This document shows, in pieces, positions 48,542 through 58,769 of a DNA stretch of 64,000 nt (position 1 is the first letter of the stretch; each line of letters starts with the position of its first letter). Source of the DNA: Sphingobacterium athyrii (GTDB lineage Bacteria > Bacteroidota > Bacteroidia > Sphingobacteriales > Sphingobacteriaceae). Made by a program: the position numbers and the translations under genes. The stretch spans positions 926,971 through 990,970 of the forward strand of contig NZ_QCXX01000001.1 of the NCBI RefSeq assembly GCF_003071065.1, in the 5' to 3' direction. The notes under the pieces are model-generated. The model ran no database searches. It was not told the origin of the DNA and was given only the letters and a program-made list of their open reading frames with translations.

Positions 48542-49741
48542 ATGAAGCGATTACTAGTGTTGTTTTTCCTTATAACTTCCATTTTTTCGTGTACGCAAAT
48601 TTCAGAAAAAAATATAGATCCCAACTTTGTCTTTTGTCTGTTCAATAAAGAAGAAAACCCCACCAGCTTATTGTTTACCGAAAATTTAGATGACGACGGA
48701 AGCCCTACCCTCCAGATTCCATTGTCCAGTTCGCGTATTCAGGAGAGAGAATATATCTACAAAAATGGTTTCTTTTATCGATTATCGAGTCAGACGAGTG
48801 TCTTTACAAAATACCAATTACAGGGTTCATCCTTTGTCCTTGTAGACAGTATACTATTAAAAAACCGTGATTTTGAAACCATTACCTGGAAAGATGACGA
48901 CAACCTAATTGCCGTCTGTCGGGAGGATGCCGGAAATAGAACACCGCAAGCTAGACTATATCAGATCAATGTTGCAGGGATGAAAATCGTGAAACAAGAT
49001 ACGATTGTTCTCCCCTTTGCCAACAAGGAATATAGCGTGCTGCACCTTGGGCTTGTGAATATTGAAAACAACGATCTTTGGCTGGCCTACTCCTTCTTTA
49101 AATCAACGGGGAAGTATGGCCACACAACATCCGACACGACCTACTACGCCAGCATAAAATACGATAGTTTTAAACTTAAAAATATTCAGAAAGAAACACG
49201 TTCAACTTATCCGGGCGGCTTCAATATCATACAATCCTATAGTTTTAAAGACGAAAAAGGCGATTATTACTTTATGACCAATCCTGGCATAGCACTGGGA
49301 AATAACCCGAAATTACCAACAGCTATCTTTAGAAAAAAGAAAGGCCAGCAATCCGTTGATCAAGACTATATGATCAATATTTCCAAGTCAATCGGAAATC
49401 ACGCCTATGGGATCTGGTATGTTGGCAAAGGCAAGGCAATTATCCGCAACGAACAAAAGAAGCTCTATACCGATTTCTCTAATTTTCATGCTGTCTATCA
49501 GTTTGAATACAGGTTAGTTGATCTGCAATCCGGTTCTATAGAAAAAATCCAGGTTCCTTTGGATAAAGGGACCCAAAAAGAAAACGTATGGGCGGATGGA
49601 AAGTACGCGTATTTTGCCATAGATGATTCAAACGACCAGCACCGTGTCTGGAAATATGATTTACAGACCAAAGAAATTTCGAAAGGACTTAAGCTTCCCA
49701 AGATTACCAATTTTACCGTACGAATGGATTATTTAAAATAA
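48542..49741 (+). CDS. DUF4374-like beta-propeller lipoprotein
   Basis: 399 residues from ATG 48542 (a TTG at 48533 is open). The lipobox is SIFSC. The rest is a series of beta-blade-like segments (LWLAYSFFKSTGKYGHTT, YYFMTNPGIALGNNPKLP, YFAIDDSNDQHRVWKYDL) similar in layout to the DUF4374 protein at 52315. DUF4374 lipoproteins include XusB, a surface siderophore-binding protein. This divergent copy sits between the sigma pair and the receptor gene, and could be a second binding protein or a signal sensor. Direct family membership is less certain than for the later copy. Confidence 0.65.
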   Translation: MKRLLVLFFLITSIFSCTQISEKNIDPNFVFCLFNKEENPTSLLFTENLDDDGSPTLQIPLSSSRIQEREYIYKNGFFYRLSSQTSVFTKYQLQGSSFVLVDSILLKNRDFETITWKDDDNLIAVCREDAGNRTPQARLYQINVAGMKIVKQDTIVLPFANKEYSVLHLGLVNIENNDLWLAYSFFKSTGKYGHTTSDTTYYASIKYDSFKLKNIQKETRSTYPGGFNIIQSYSFKDEKGDYYFMTNPGIALGNNPKLPTAIFRKKKGQQSVDQDYMINISKSIGNHAYGIWYVGKGKAIIRNEQKKLYTDFSNFHAVYQFEYRLVDLQSGSIEKIQVPLDKGTQKENVWADGKYAYFAIDDSNDQHRVWKYDLQTKEISKGLKLPKITNFTVRMDYLK

Positions 49742-49872
49742 TAGACCTATCCTCGACAAAAAAACAAACTCACAATCAACCATTTGTATATTTTTTAAAA
49801 AAATAATCCCTATCAACATTCGGTAAAAGATAAGTATAAGCAACCTTCCTATATATACTTAATCTAAATAAA

Positions 49873-52293
49873 ATGTTGAAGTCAACATCTACCTTTGTTC
49901 TAATATTAATTTTTACTGTGTTTATCCAAGCACAGACCAAAAAAAAGCATGCCCTTTCCGGCTTTGTCAAAGATAACTTTGGGAAACCCATTCCGGGGGC
50001 AACCATACGCTTAAAAGATCAGCACACAGGCACATCTTCCGATATAGACGGCTATTATAAATTACAGATAAACAGTTCAACGGACGCCATCTTACGTGTC
50101 ACTGCTGTTGGTTACCACAGCGAAGAAAGAGCCGTAAACGAAAAGCTCATTCAGGATTTTCAGCTTATAGAAGATCGCAATTATATAGAGGAAGTGACCG
50201 TATCGGCACACGGGAAAACTGAAAATGAGAAGAAAGTGGCCGAGATCAAGCGATCGGGATTCAATGTAAGTGTCATTGACATGAACAAACATGCCAACGA
50301 AGCAGCCAATCTGACCCAGGTTTTGAAACGCGCTACGGGAGTCACCATACGTGAAGATGGTGGACTCGGTTCTAACTTTGTGTTTCGCATCAATGGACTC
50401 GATGCAAAGATCTACATTGACGGTGTTCCCATGGAGAATTTTGGTTCCTCGATGTCTTTAAATAATATTCCTGTCAATCTGATTGATCGTGTTGAAGTAT
50501 ATAAGGGTGTGGTACCCGCTTTTTTGGGTTCCGATGCGCTAGGTGGTGCTGTCAATATCATTACGAAACGTCGCGCGCGACCTTACTTGGACCTGAGTTA
50601 TTCCTATGGTTCCTTCAATACACATCAGGCTGCGATCGTGGGTACCTTTACCAATCCAAAAAACAAATTATCATTTCGAATGAATGCATTTTATAATCAT
50701 TCAGACAATGATTATAATATGTATACCAACGAAAAGTACAATGTTCTTATCGAGGAAACGGTCGACAACAAGTATTATGTCATCCCAAAAGCCAAGCGAT
50801 TTAACGATGCTTACACCTCCGCCATGGGACAACTGGAGGTTGGTTTTCGCGATGTATCCTGGGCAGATCAATTTTATGCAGGCCTGACCTATTCCCAAAA
50901 TCACAAAGAAAATCAGATCGGTGCTTCCCTCAGCAAGGTATTTGGTGGCGCATGGTCAGAAAGCAACTATCTGATGCCAACCTTAAGCTACAAAAAAAGC
51001 AATTTTCTGGTCAATCGCTTATATACGGATATTTTCACAAGTTATAGTTACGACACCCGCTATGTGAGAGATACCGCCATGTATAATTACAACTGGAATG
51101 GTGCCTGGGTCTCAAATTACGAAGGCACAACGCCAAATCCCCAAAAAGACATGAAATATAATCTGTCGAACTATTTAGCGCGGGTGAATTTAAACTATGA
51201 CTTTGACGAAGCCCGTAACCAAAGTATCAATTTCAACTACAACTTTAACAGCAATGATCAGAAAGAGTACGATCTGATCGGCAATTATAACCGCTCAGGT
51301 CTGCCATCCTATCTGGGAAGACATATTTTTGGGCTATCCTGGCAGAACCAGTGGTTCGACAAGCGCTTATCCAATGTACTGGCGGTAAAATACTATCGCA
51401 TGGATGCTTCGAAAGATATTGATGAGCGCAAATTCGATGGAAACAACAATTTGATCAGCGGTGAAATAATTCATCAAAAAAAACAAGGTAATTATTATGG
51501 CATGAGCCTTGCTTCCCGGTATCGAATAACCAAGGATGGCGGATGGAAACTATCCTACGAAAGGGCATACAACTTACCCTCTATGACCGCGCTTTTTGGC
51601 GATGGTGTCAATACGACGGGCAACTGGGCAGTAAAACCCGAGCATAGTGACAACATCAATACTGGATTTTATTATAATACCTACATCAACCAAAATCATT
51701 TTCTGAACGTCGATGTGACAGGCTTCTATCGCCTGGCAAATAACTATATAAACAGCCGGGCGGTCATTCAGAATGGAGTTTCCTATTATCAAAGCTACAA
51801 CGAAGAAGGTGTGAAGCTCTATGGCTTCGAGGCCGAAGTCAAATACGGTTTTAAAGATCTGCTGGCTGTTACCCTCAATGGATCTTACGATAAAGCCCTA
51901 TACAATAAAAAATATACAGACGAGTCCCACCAGCAAATCAGTTTAAATTATAACAAACAACTCATAAACCGACCTTGGGTCTATGGAAATGCTGATATCA
52001 GCCTCATCCAGAATAACTGGTTTCAGCAAGGAAGCAGAGTTCAACTATCGTACTTATATCAATATACGCACTGGTTTTACCTCACCGAATCAGATCACGG
52101 ATCGCTTGAATCCAAAGATCTCATTCCGTCCCAAAATATCCACTCCGCTGTGCTGAGCTATGCCTGGGATTGCAATAAATACAACGTATCCTTTGAAGCA
52201 AGAAACCTCACAGACGAAAGAGCTTACGACAATTTCCGCCTCCAACGGCCTGGACGTGCATTTTACGTCAAGCTGAGATTATCAATCATGTAA
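49873..52293 (+). CDS. TonB-dependent receptor, siderophore type (XusA-like)
   Basis: An 806-residue receptor with signal peptide (ending FIQAQ), carboxypeptidase-regulatory-like domain (LSGFVKDNFGKPIPGATI), plug domain (NLTQVLKRATGVTIREDGG, AKIYIDGVPMENFG, RVEVYKGVVPAFLGSDALGGA) and a 22-strand barrel ending VKLRLSIM. It lacks an STN signalling domain. In Bacteroides the order XusA (receptor), XusB (DUF4374), XusC (PepSY) takes up ferric enterobactin-type siderophores, and here the same three protein types follow in that order. A preceding 130-bp gap is AT-rich and may hold a sigma-dependent promoter. Confidence 0.93.
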   Translation: MLKSTSTFVLILIFTVFIQAQTKKKHALSGFVKDNFGKPIPGATIRLKDQHTGTSSDIDGYYKLQINSSTDAILRVTAVGYHSEERAVNEKLIQDFQLIEDRNYIEEVTVSAHGKTENEKKVAEIKRSGFNVSVIDMNKHANEAANLTQVLKRATGVTIREDGGLGSNFVFRINGLDAKIYIDGVPMENFGSSMSLNNIPVNLIDRVEVYKGVVPAFLGSDALGGAVNIITKRRARPYLDLSYSYGSFNTHQAAIVGTFTNPKNKLSFRMNAFYNHSDNDYNMYTNEKYNVLIEETVDNKYYVIPKAKRFNDAYTSAMGQLEVGFRDVSWADQFYAGLTYSQNHKENQIGASLSKVFGGAWSESNYLMPTLSYKKSNFLVNRLYTDIFTSYSYDTRYVRDTAMYNYNWNGAWVSNYEGTTPNPQKDMKYNLSNYLARVNLNYDFDEARNQSINFNYNFNSNDQKEYDLIGNYNRSGLPSYLGRHIFGLSWQNQWFDKRLSNVLAVKYYRMDASKDIDERKFDGNNNLISGEIIHQKKQGNYYGMSLASRYRITKDGGWKLSYERAYNLPSMTALFGDGVNTTGNWAVKPEHSDNINTGFYYNTYINQNHFLNVDVTGFYRLANNYINSRAVIQNGVSYYQSYNEEGVKLYGFEAEVKYGFKDLLAVTLNGSYDKALYNKKYTDESHQQISLNYNKQLINRPWVYGNADISLIQNNWFQQGSRVQLSYLYQYTHWFYLTESDHGSLESKDLIPSQNIHSAVLSYAWDCNKYNVSFEARNLTDERAYDNFRLQRPGRAFYVKLRLSIM

Positions 52294-52314
52294 AACAAAT
52301 AAATACATATTTTT

Positions 52315-53541
52315 ATGAAAATCAACAAATTCGCCGTCGCAATATTCGCTGCGACTGTATTATTCTCTTCCTGCAAGAAATCATCACCTGAAACTACTTC
52401 ACCGGAAGAGCCAACACCAACTTCAAATAGTCTGTACAGTGTTTGGGTGACAACCGCGGCTGGTTCATCCTACCTACTGACAGCTGATAATCTGATGAAA
52501 GATACCCTTTTGACCGCCGCAAACAATCAAGGTATCGATATCACATCGCATTTACCAGCAGCATTTTATGCTATTTACGCCTATGCCTACGAAGGAAAGT
52601 ATTACCTTTCAAACGATGGAACACGATTCAGTCAATTTGAAGTTGTCAACAGTAAATCCTGGAAAGAAACGAACAACTATGCATTCCCTGGAAATTTTTA
52701 CCTAGGCAAAGTCCTAAAAGATATTAGCACCAAAGATGAGATGGTCATGACCAAAACAGCGGGGACCACCAATAAGACCAAAAATGTATTGGAACAACCA
52801 ATCTATTTCATGAACGTTAACAATCTGACAATCAACAAGACCATCGGTATCGAAATCCCGATGATCACATTTAATCCCAAAACACCGGAGGGCAAAGATC
52901 ACAACCCTTATATCGTACCTACAAGCTTCACGCAACGAGGCGACAAACTATTTGTAGGTCACAAATATAGAAGTAATGAAACGCGTAAGGATATTATCGA
53001 CACCGCCTATATGTACGTATGTGATTACCCAAGTTTGGCCAACGGAAAAATTATAAAAGATGCTAGAGGCGGTTTTGCAGCTGGCCATTGGGAAGTGCAG
53101 ACGCTTACTTTTACCGATGACAATAAGGACCTCTATGTTGTAACCAAAAAGACAGACGCGGCGACCTATGGCCTGTTACGTATTAAATCGGGACAGACAA
53201 CCTTTGATCCAGATTATTTCTTCGATTTAAAAGATTACAACGTGTTCAGCAATAATATATCGCAGGTACAGAAACTAGGTGATGGTAAAGTTTACATCAG
53301 TCCTTTCGTCATCGACCCGGCAAATAAAAAGATTGTTGCCGACCTCAGAATATTAGTAGGTGGTGGAGAATCAAAAACGACGATGAATTTTATGGAGAAT
53401 GGCAAACTATACGATGTCTTTAAAACAGACGAGTCCAAATGGTATGTATATGAATATGATCCAGCAAAAAATTCGGTAAAACGCGGAGCTGAGATCGATC
53501 CTGGAATCAGCCAAGTTTATCACCTGAATAAGCTCAGATAA
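52315..53541 (+). CDS. DUF4374 lipoprotein (XusB-like siderophore-binding protein)
   Basis: A 408-residue lipoprotein (lipobox LFSSC) with a Thr/Ser/Pro-rich linker and a beta-propeller body: LYSVWVTTAAGSSYLLTADN, FYAIYAYAYEGKYYLSNDG, YFMNVNNLTINKTIGIEIP, LYVVTKKTDAATYGLLRIK. These match DUF4374, the family of XusB, which binds ferric siderophores at the cell surface for its TonB receptor. It follows the receptor gene by 21 bp, so both are co-transcribed. Confidence 0.9.
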   Translation: MKINKFAVAIFAATVLFSSCKKSSPETTSPEEPTPTSNSLYSVWVTTAAGSSYLLTADNLMKDTLLTAANNQGIDITSHLPAAFYAIYAYAYEGKYYLSNDGTRFSQFEVVNSKSWKETNNYAFPGNFYLGKVLKDISTKDEMVMTKTAGTTNKTKNVLEQPIYFMNVNNLTINKTIGIEIPMITFNPKTPEGKDHNPYIVPTSFTQRGDKLFVGHKYRSNETRKDIIDTAYMYVCDYPSLANGKIIKDARGGFAAGHWEVQTLTFTDDNKDLYVVTKKTDAATYGLLRIKSGQTTFDPDYFFDLKDYNVFSNNISQVQKLGDGKVYISPFVIDPANKKIVADLRILVGGGESKTTMNFMENGKLYDVFKTDESKWYVYEYDPAKNSVKRGAEIDPGISQVYHLNKLR

Positions 53542-53661
53542 GTTCCAGCAAAATGTAAGAAGTGCCCCGCCGATGTCCCTTTTAAAGGGATGGAAAAAAT
53601 TTCAGCATACGCGAAATCGAGGCGGGGCAATTCTCTATCCAACACCCCAAAATTTAAACAT

Positions 53662-54360
53662 ATGAAAAAATTATTGTTCAGCATCCTTAGCTTTTTTATC
53701 ATCCTGTCGGCATCGGCGCATGCCGTATTTATTGAAACCTCACTGCAAGGTACCAAAGGGAAATCCCATACCGTAAAAGTGGTTTATGGCGAACCGGATG
53801 AACACGAGCTCATCTCCAAATGGTGGTGGTACAAAGAAGATATGCAGGTTACATTGACATTGATCAAACCGGACGGGAGTACATCATCTCTAACGACTAC
53901 CGCGCAGGGAAATCATCTATTGGCCACATTCATTCCTGATCAGGATGGTGCTTATCATGTATCTTTAAAAAGAGATACAGAGCGCAAAGCAGGCGCCAAG
54001 ACACAATATCAGATCAATGCAATCGCCACAATTCAAGTTGGAAACACTACCCTTGGTCATACTTCTGCACATCTTGCCAATGAGCTGTTTGTTTTTGCCG
54101 ACCAAACTGTTTTTAAAAATAAAAAAGAGGTCTCGCTGACCTTATTTCAAAAGGGAAAACCCGCACCAAACGCTGCTGTTCAGATCATTGCCCCAAGTGG
54201 CTGGATCAAATGGTTGGAAACCGATGCACAAGGTGTCATCAAATTCATCCCGGAATGGAAAGGCAAATACTACGCCGAGGTATCCCGAAAAGAAAAGATC
54301 GAAGGACAGGCTTTTGAAGAATATAGCCGTGCCAGCTCCATGAGTTTTGCGGTAAACTAA
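53662..54360 (+). CDS. DUF4198-like exported protein
   Basis: 232 residues from ATG 53662; an upstream in-frame ATG at 53590 lies before the signal peptide and is not expected to be used. The signal peptide ends SASAHA, and the mature protein starts with the HAVFIETSL segment typical of DUF4198/nickel-uptake-associated periplasmic proteins. Two beta-sandwich domains follow (TLTLIKPDGSTSSLTTT; VSLTLFQKGKPAPNAAVQII). It lies between the DUF4374 and PepSY genes, 7 bp before the latter, and may handle metal or ligand in the periplasm. XusABC itself does not include this protein. Confidence 0.75.
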   Translation: MKKLLFSILSFFIILSASAHAVFIETSLQGTKGKSHTVKVVYGEPDEHELISKWWWYKEDMQVTLTLIKPDGSTSSLTTTAQGNHLLATFIPDQDGAYHVSLKRDTERKAGAKTQYQINAIATIQVGNTTLGHTSAHLANELFVFADQTVFKNKKEVSLTLFQKGKPAPNAAVQIIAPSGWIKWLETDAQGVIKFIPEWKGKYYAEVSRKEKIEGQAFEEYSRASSMSFAVN

Positions 54361-54367
54361 ATTCGAG

Positions 54368-55717
54368 ATGGCGGTAAGAAAAAAGAAAAATAATTCGGTA
54401 TTTCGACTGGTCAATAACTGGCTGCACCTCTGGATGGGATTAATCTCTGGCATTATTGTCTTTGTCATCTGCCTGATGGCTTGCCTTTGGGTGTTTAATC
54501 ATGAAATTATAGATCTTGTTATCCCGAAAAAAGAAAGGCAATATATCCTGGCTTCCAGTCAGTCATTAATTTCTCCTTCGCGGATTGTCGGAATTGCTGA
54601 CTCGCTTTATCCAAATGCCGTGATAGGTGGCATCACGTATACCCGGGATCACCCTGTTTCTTTTACAGTCAAAGAAAACGATGGTAAGGGAAAGGACGGT
54701 GGTCCAAAAGCGAAACCACAGGTGCATCTATTACACCCCTATACAGGTCGTTATTTAGGTGTTCAGGTGGAGGACAATTCGGAAGAAGCCCAGTTAAGAG
54801 AGAAATTGAATGGCTTTTTTGCATGGACATTGAACGGGCATCGCTTCCTTTGGCTACCAAGGGATATCGGCCGCCCCATTGTTAATTATGCGACCTTGGT
54901 ATTCAGTGTTACCCTAATCACGGGATTGATCTGGTGGTACCCAAAAAAATGGACGAAATCAACGCGTGAAAAAAGCTTTCGGATAAAATGGAAAGCCGGC
55001 TGGAAACGCGTCAATCTGGATCTTCATAACGTGGTGGGCTTTTATTCATTTCTTTTGGTTTTATTACTGGCAGTGACGGGTATGTATTACGGTATCGAAT
55101 GGTTCAATCGCGCATTATATTGGTCAACCAACTGGGGAACTCCCCTCGCCGAACGAACATCAGTCCATTCTGATTCAACAAAAATCGATCAACTGGTACA
55201 TTTTCCGAAAGCTTTTGATCGAGAGATCCGTCGCATACTTACACAATATAAAGATCCACATTACCTGACGATCACTTATCCGGATGCTGAAAAAAAAGAT
55301 GCTACGATTTCGGTATATATTCGAAACGACATGGATCGGCAGTATAACAACCGCTATTATTCGTTCGACCGGTATACAGGTGCCTTTCTGCCCAATAATA
55401 TAACACTCTTTAATAAGGATTTTTATGAGCTCCGGACAGGCGAACAATTCAGGCGGCTCAATTACGATATTCATGTAGGGTCTCTCTGGGGCTTTCCGAC
55501 GAAAGTGCTGGCCTTTGTTCTCACCTTGATCGCGGGTTCTTTACCTATTACAGGATTTGTTATTTGGTACAACCGCAAATGGGGAAAGAAAAAAGGACGC
55601 CATACATTGTTAAAGGGCACTACCATCCCCGAAGTTAAGGGCGATTCCGGTACGGTCGCACCTACAACGATAAGAAAACCGCCGATCCGTTTTCGACCGA
55701 AGCCTACGGACTTATAA
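54368..55717 (+). CDS. PepSY-associated TM domain protein (XusC-like)
   Basis: A 449-residue inner membrane protein. Helix 1 (LWMGLISGIIVFVICLMACLWVF) with the preceding HLW is the PepSY_TM signature; further helices lie at about 175-195, 225-250 and 375-400 (LAFVLTLIAGSLPITGFVIW). Between them are PepSY-like segments (ARIVGIADSLYPNAVIGGI; HLLHPYTGRYLGVQVED; YSFDRYTGAFLPNN). Such proteins accompany siderophore receptors and are thought to reduce ferric iron at the membrane. The long basic C-terminus (KKGRHTLLKG onward) is probably cytoplasmic. Confidence 0.9.
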   Translation: MAVRKKKNNSVFRLVNNWLHLWMGLISGIIVFVICLMACLWVFNHEIIDLVIPKKERQYILASSQSLISPSRIVGIADSLYPNAVIGGITYTRDHPVSFTVKENDGKGKDGGPKAKPQVHLLHPYTGRYLGVQVEDNSEEAQLREKLNGFFAWTLNGHRFLWLPRDIGRPIVNYATLVFSVTLITGLIWWYPKKWTKSTREKSFRIKWKAGWKRVNLDLHNVVGFYSFLLVLLLAVTGMYYGIEWFNRALYWSTNWGTPLAERTSVHSDSTKIDQLVHFPKAFDREIRRILTQYKDPHYLTITYPDAEKKDATISVYIRNDMDRQYNNRYYSFDRYTGAFLPNNITLFNKDFYELRTGEQFRRLNYDIHVGSLWGFPTKVLAFVLTLIAGSLPITGFVIWYNRKWGKKKGRHTLLKGTTIPEVKGDSGTVAPTTIRKPPIRFRPKPTDL

Positions 55718-55841
55718 AATTTTATAGGCACAGAATCACAGTGTAAACAGGAAGGTTAAATTTTGAATTCATTGACAATTAAACTTGTTTAATTTATGCT
55801 TAAGAAGGTTCTTTCTCACGAAAGAACAGGGGATATTATTT

Positions 55842-58199
55842 ATGACGAAATCTACATTATTTACGATCCTGCTAACAAGTTCAGCCATGGGCATCATGGC
55901 ACAGACAAAATTATCAGGGAAAATATTTGACAAGGATGGACAGCCATTTAAAGGAGCTACCGCCAGTCTTTTACGCTTACCAGATTCGGCATTAGTAGCA
56001 CAATCCGATGCCGACAAAGATGGTTTATTTCTGTTACAGGCAGCTAAAAATGGTAATTATATAATTCGCTACAGTTCCGTTGGTTACACGACGGTATTCA
56101 GCAAAACCTACCAGTTATCCGGTGCAGAGCAAATTGCCACACCCCTATTTTTACAACCTCTCGCACAGATCATGGAGACGGTTCATATCACCGGAAAACA
56201 AGCCGCTGTGCGCCAATATGCAGATAAAATGGTTGTTGATGTCGAAGGAAGCGTATTGGCAGAAGGGAACAATGTGCTCGAGCTCTTAGAAAAAACACCC
56301 GGCCTAGTCTCCGATGGTAAGGGAAATTTTTCTATTCAGGGCCGCGCCGGAGCCAATGTACGGATCAATGGGCGCGATATGTATGTATCGGGCGAACAGC
56401 TCGCAAGCATCCTTCGCGGTCTCCAGGCCTCCGAAGTTTCAAAACTTGAACTGATTAGCAATCCTTCAGCCCGAGAAGATGCCTCAGGGACAGCGGGGAT
56501 CATCAATATCGTAACCAAGCGAAATGGGAAAGTAGGCTTTGGTGGCGATGCTTTTGTCCGTGCCGGCCAAGGCAGAAAATTCCATGGTGGTTATGGCGGA
56601 GGCCTCCACTATAAAGTAAACGGCCTGGATATGTACCTGCAGGGCAATACAAGTTACGACCGCAGCAATAGCCATAATCTGACCGAAAGAAGCTTCTATA
56701 ACCAAGGCAGCTTAACCTCCTTTCAACGGCAGCATGAAAGCAAGAAACTTGATGACGCCTCTTTCCATAGCCTACGGGCGGGAGCAAAATATGAATTTTC
56801 CGACGGGGGAATCCTCGATGGAAGTGTACATTGGATGAAAGGCAACTATCAACCTCATGCCTCCATTGAGATGGATACCTGGAGCTATCCTGCGAACATC
56901 CACACGGAAAAGGCGCGGAGTAAAAACCGCTTTGACGAGACTTTTAAAAACTGGACATTTAATGTGAACTATAGCAAGAAATACGAAGGTGAAGATCATT
57001 TTTTAAAATTCAATTTTGATTTCGCGCCCCACGGCAACGATTACAACAATCGTTTTGAAACGGATAAGTTCAATTTACAAACGGATATGAAAATGAGTAC
57101 AGGACGAACCAATGTACAGGATTTAAGTAATACGACCTATTCCGGCAGACTCGATTATAGCAAACCCTTAACTGATTCAAGCAAAATAGAGCTTGGCTGG
57201 AAAGGGACCTACTTTTTCATTAATAATGATGTGGTCAATTCCCTATTGGATAAAGGTACATGGATCCGTGATAATGCCACTTCCAACCGTTTTCAATACA
57301 CCCAGCATATTGAAGCACTCTATGCCATCTACTCTGGCAAATTCAAACGACTCGAATATCAGGCTGGTCTGCGTGGCGAGTATACCTTTATAAATGCCAA
57401 TCAGGTGACCTTAAACAAGGAAAATCACCAACGCTATTTCGACCTTTTCCCGAGTGGCTCATTGCTTTATCACCTCAATGATAAAAATACCATAAGGACA
57501 TCCTTCAGCAGTCGAATTGAGAGACCGGGCGATCACGACATCAATGTATTTCGGATCTATGAGGATGCCTATAGTTACAACGAAGGGAATCCGGATTTAA
57601 AACCAGAGAAGAGTTACATTACGGAGATAGGTCATGGTTATAAAAATAAGTTGTTCACTACATTGGGTATTTCTTATGGCCGTGATATGATCAATTGGAT
57701 TGTTCGCCAAGGGGATCAAGTCGGCGAAAATCTGTCGCGGCCAGAGAATATAGGACGATATCTGAATTACAGCGCCAGCGTGATGTACAATCAGACATTG
57801 CGTTCCTGGTGGACCGCAAGCCATTATATCAATGCATTCTACAACAACTATTCCGGTGAAATCGGCGATGTAAAACTAGATTCAAAAGGTTCCAGCTGGA
57901 CGGCCAATAGCCGCCATACGCTGCAATTCAAGTATGGCTTGCGCGCTGAAATAGCACTTTATTATCGTTCGGGAATTACTACCGGTCCTTCTCGGACCGA
58001 CAAAAGGTACGGACTGGATCTAGCTGCAGAAAAGAAAATGTTTGGTGAACGTGGCATGATCAAGCTTACAGCCAATGGTTTACTCCGAAATGCTAATCCA
58101 CAATTAATCAGCGAATACGGAGACCTGAAGGTATTTTACTCCGATTTTCCGGACAACAGAAAAGTACTATTGTCATTGAGTTATCGGTTTGGCAACTAA
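55842..58199 (+). CDS. Outer membrane beta-barrel protein with carboxypeptidase-regulatory domain (TonB-receptor-like, OMP_b-brl_3 type)
   Basis: 785 residues from ATG 55842 (signal peptide ending GIMAQ); an in-frame TTG at 55785 adds residues without support. The N-terminal carboxypeptidase-regulatory-like domain (LSGKIFDKDGQPFKGATASL) is followed by a plug-like region (ILRGLQASEVSKLELISNPS; ASGTAGIINIVTKRNGKVG) and a barrel ending VLLSLSYRFGN. This is the outer-membrane receptor group common in Bacteroidota with unknown ligand, and a TonB box is not obvious. It is 124 bp downstream of the PepSY gene and may belong to the same iron-related locus or be separate. Confidence 0.85.
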   Translation: MTKSTLFTILLTSSAMGIMAQTKLSGKIFDKDGQPFKGATASLLRLPDSALVAQSDADKDGLFLLQAAKNGNYIIRYSSVGYTTVFSKTYQLSGAEQIATPLFLQPLAQIMETVHITGKQAAVRQYADKMVVDVEGSVLAEGNNVLELLEKTPGLVSDGKGNFSIQGRAGANVRINGRDMYVSGEQLASILRGLQASEVSKLELISNPSAREDASGTAGIINIVTKRNGKVGFGGDAFVRAGQGRKFHGGYGGGLHYKVNGLDMYLQGNTSYDRSNSHNLTERSFYNQGSLTSFQRQHESKKLDDASFHSLRAGAKYEFSDGGILDGSVHWMKGNYQPHASIEMDTWSYPANIHTEKARSKNRFDETFKNWTFNVNYSKKYEGEDHFLKFNFDFAPHGNDYNNRFETDKFNLQTDMKMSTGRTNVQDLSNTTYSGRLDYSKPLTDSSKIELGWKGTYFFINNDVVNSLLDKGTWIRDNATSNRFQYTQHIEALYAIYSGKFKRLEYQAGLRGEYTFINANQVTLNKENHQRYFDLFPSGSLLYHLNDKNTIRTSFSSRIERPGDHDINVFRIYEDAYSYNEGNPDLKPEKSYITEIGHGYKNKLFTTLGISYGRDMINWIVRQGDQVGENLSRPENIGRYLNYSASVMYNQTLRSWWTASHYINAFYNNYSGEIGDVKLDSKGSSWTANSRHTLQFKYGLRAEIALYYRSGITTGPSRTDKRYGLDLAAEKKMFGERGMIKLTANGLLRNANPQLISEYGDLKVFYSDFPDNRKVLLSLSYRFGN

Positions 58200-58223
58200 A
58201 TGGTATGGCGTAACAGCCGCGCG

Positions 58224-58766
58224 TCAACCACCACGTCCATCGCGTTCATCAGCGCTTCTAACTGTACTGTCAACGGACAACGGACTGTTGTCGCGAACGG
58301 CAACCTCCTTTGCCTGATTCATTCTGATCCCTATTGAAATGATACGTAATTTTACCGTACCGTCATCAAACAAGATCTGTGCAGTTTGCTTGTCTGGTAT
58401 AACCAGCAAATTGTTATCCGATAATCTCACCGGATCGCTCGGATCAGCTTTTGGCTGTAAAAGAAAATACAAGAGGGTAGCAAAGGCACAGAAAGCGATA
58501 CAAGCAGCGATCCTAGTCCAAGTTGAGCCCCAGAGGCTTGTCCTGTTTTTTGTAATAGCGGTATGCGTCTTTTTTGCGCTAGATATACCGGACAGGATCC
58601 GTTGGAACTGGCGCTGTCTATCGACCTTCGTCGGCTTAAAAGACTGTTCTATCACCCCTTCCCATTGCTGTTCCAGCACGGCCATAAACTCCGGCGTATG
58701 AATCAGTTCCAGATGCGTTTGATTCCATCGCGGAACATCAACTTTACCACAATATTCTTTGATTGA
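58224..58766 (-). pseudogene. Truncated FecR-like anti-sigma factor gene
   Basis: An open leftward frame from after TAA 58767-58769 to TGA at 58224. The part after ATG 58685 is 153 residues. It shows an anti-sigma-like N-terminus (HLELIHTPEFMAVLEQQWEG), one membrane helix (about 59-76; IAACIAFCAFATLLYFLL) and the beginning of a FecR domain (LLVIPDKQTAQILFDDGTVKL), then stops after a charged tail. FecR proteins are normally twice as long. The frame is open upstream of the ATG with matching residues but no start, and there is no sigma gene beside it. It looks like a decayed gene. Confidence 0.55.
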
Positions 58767-58769
58767 TTA

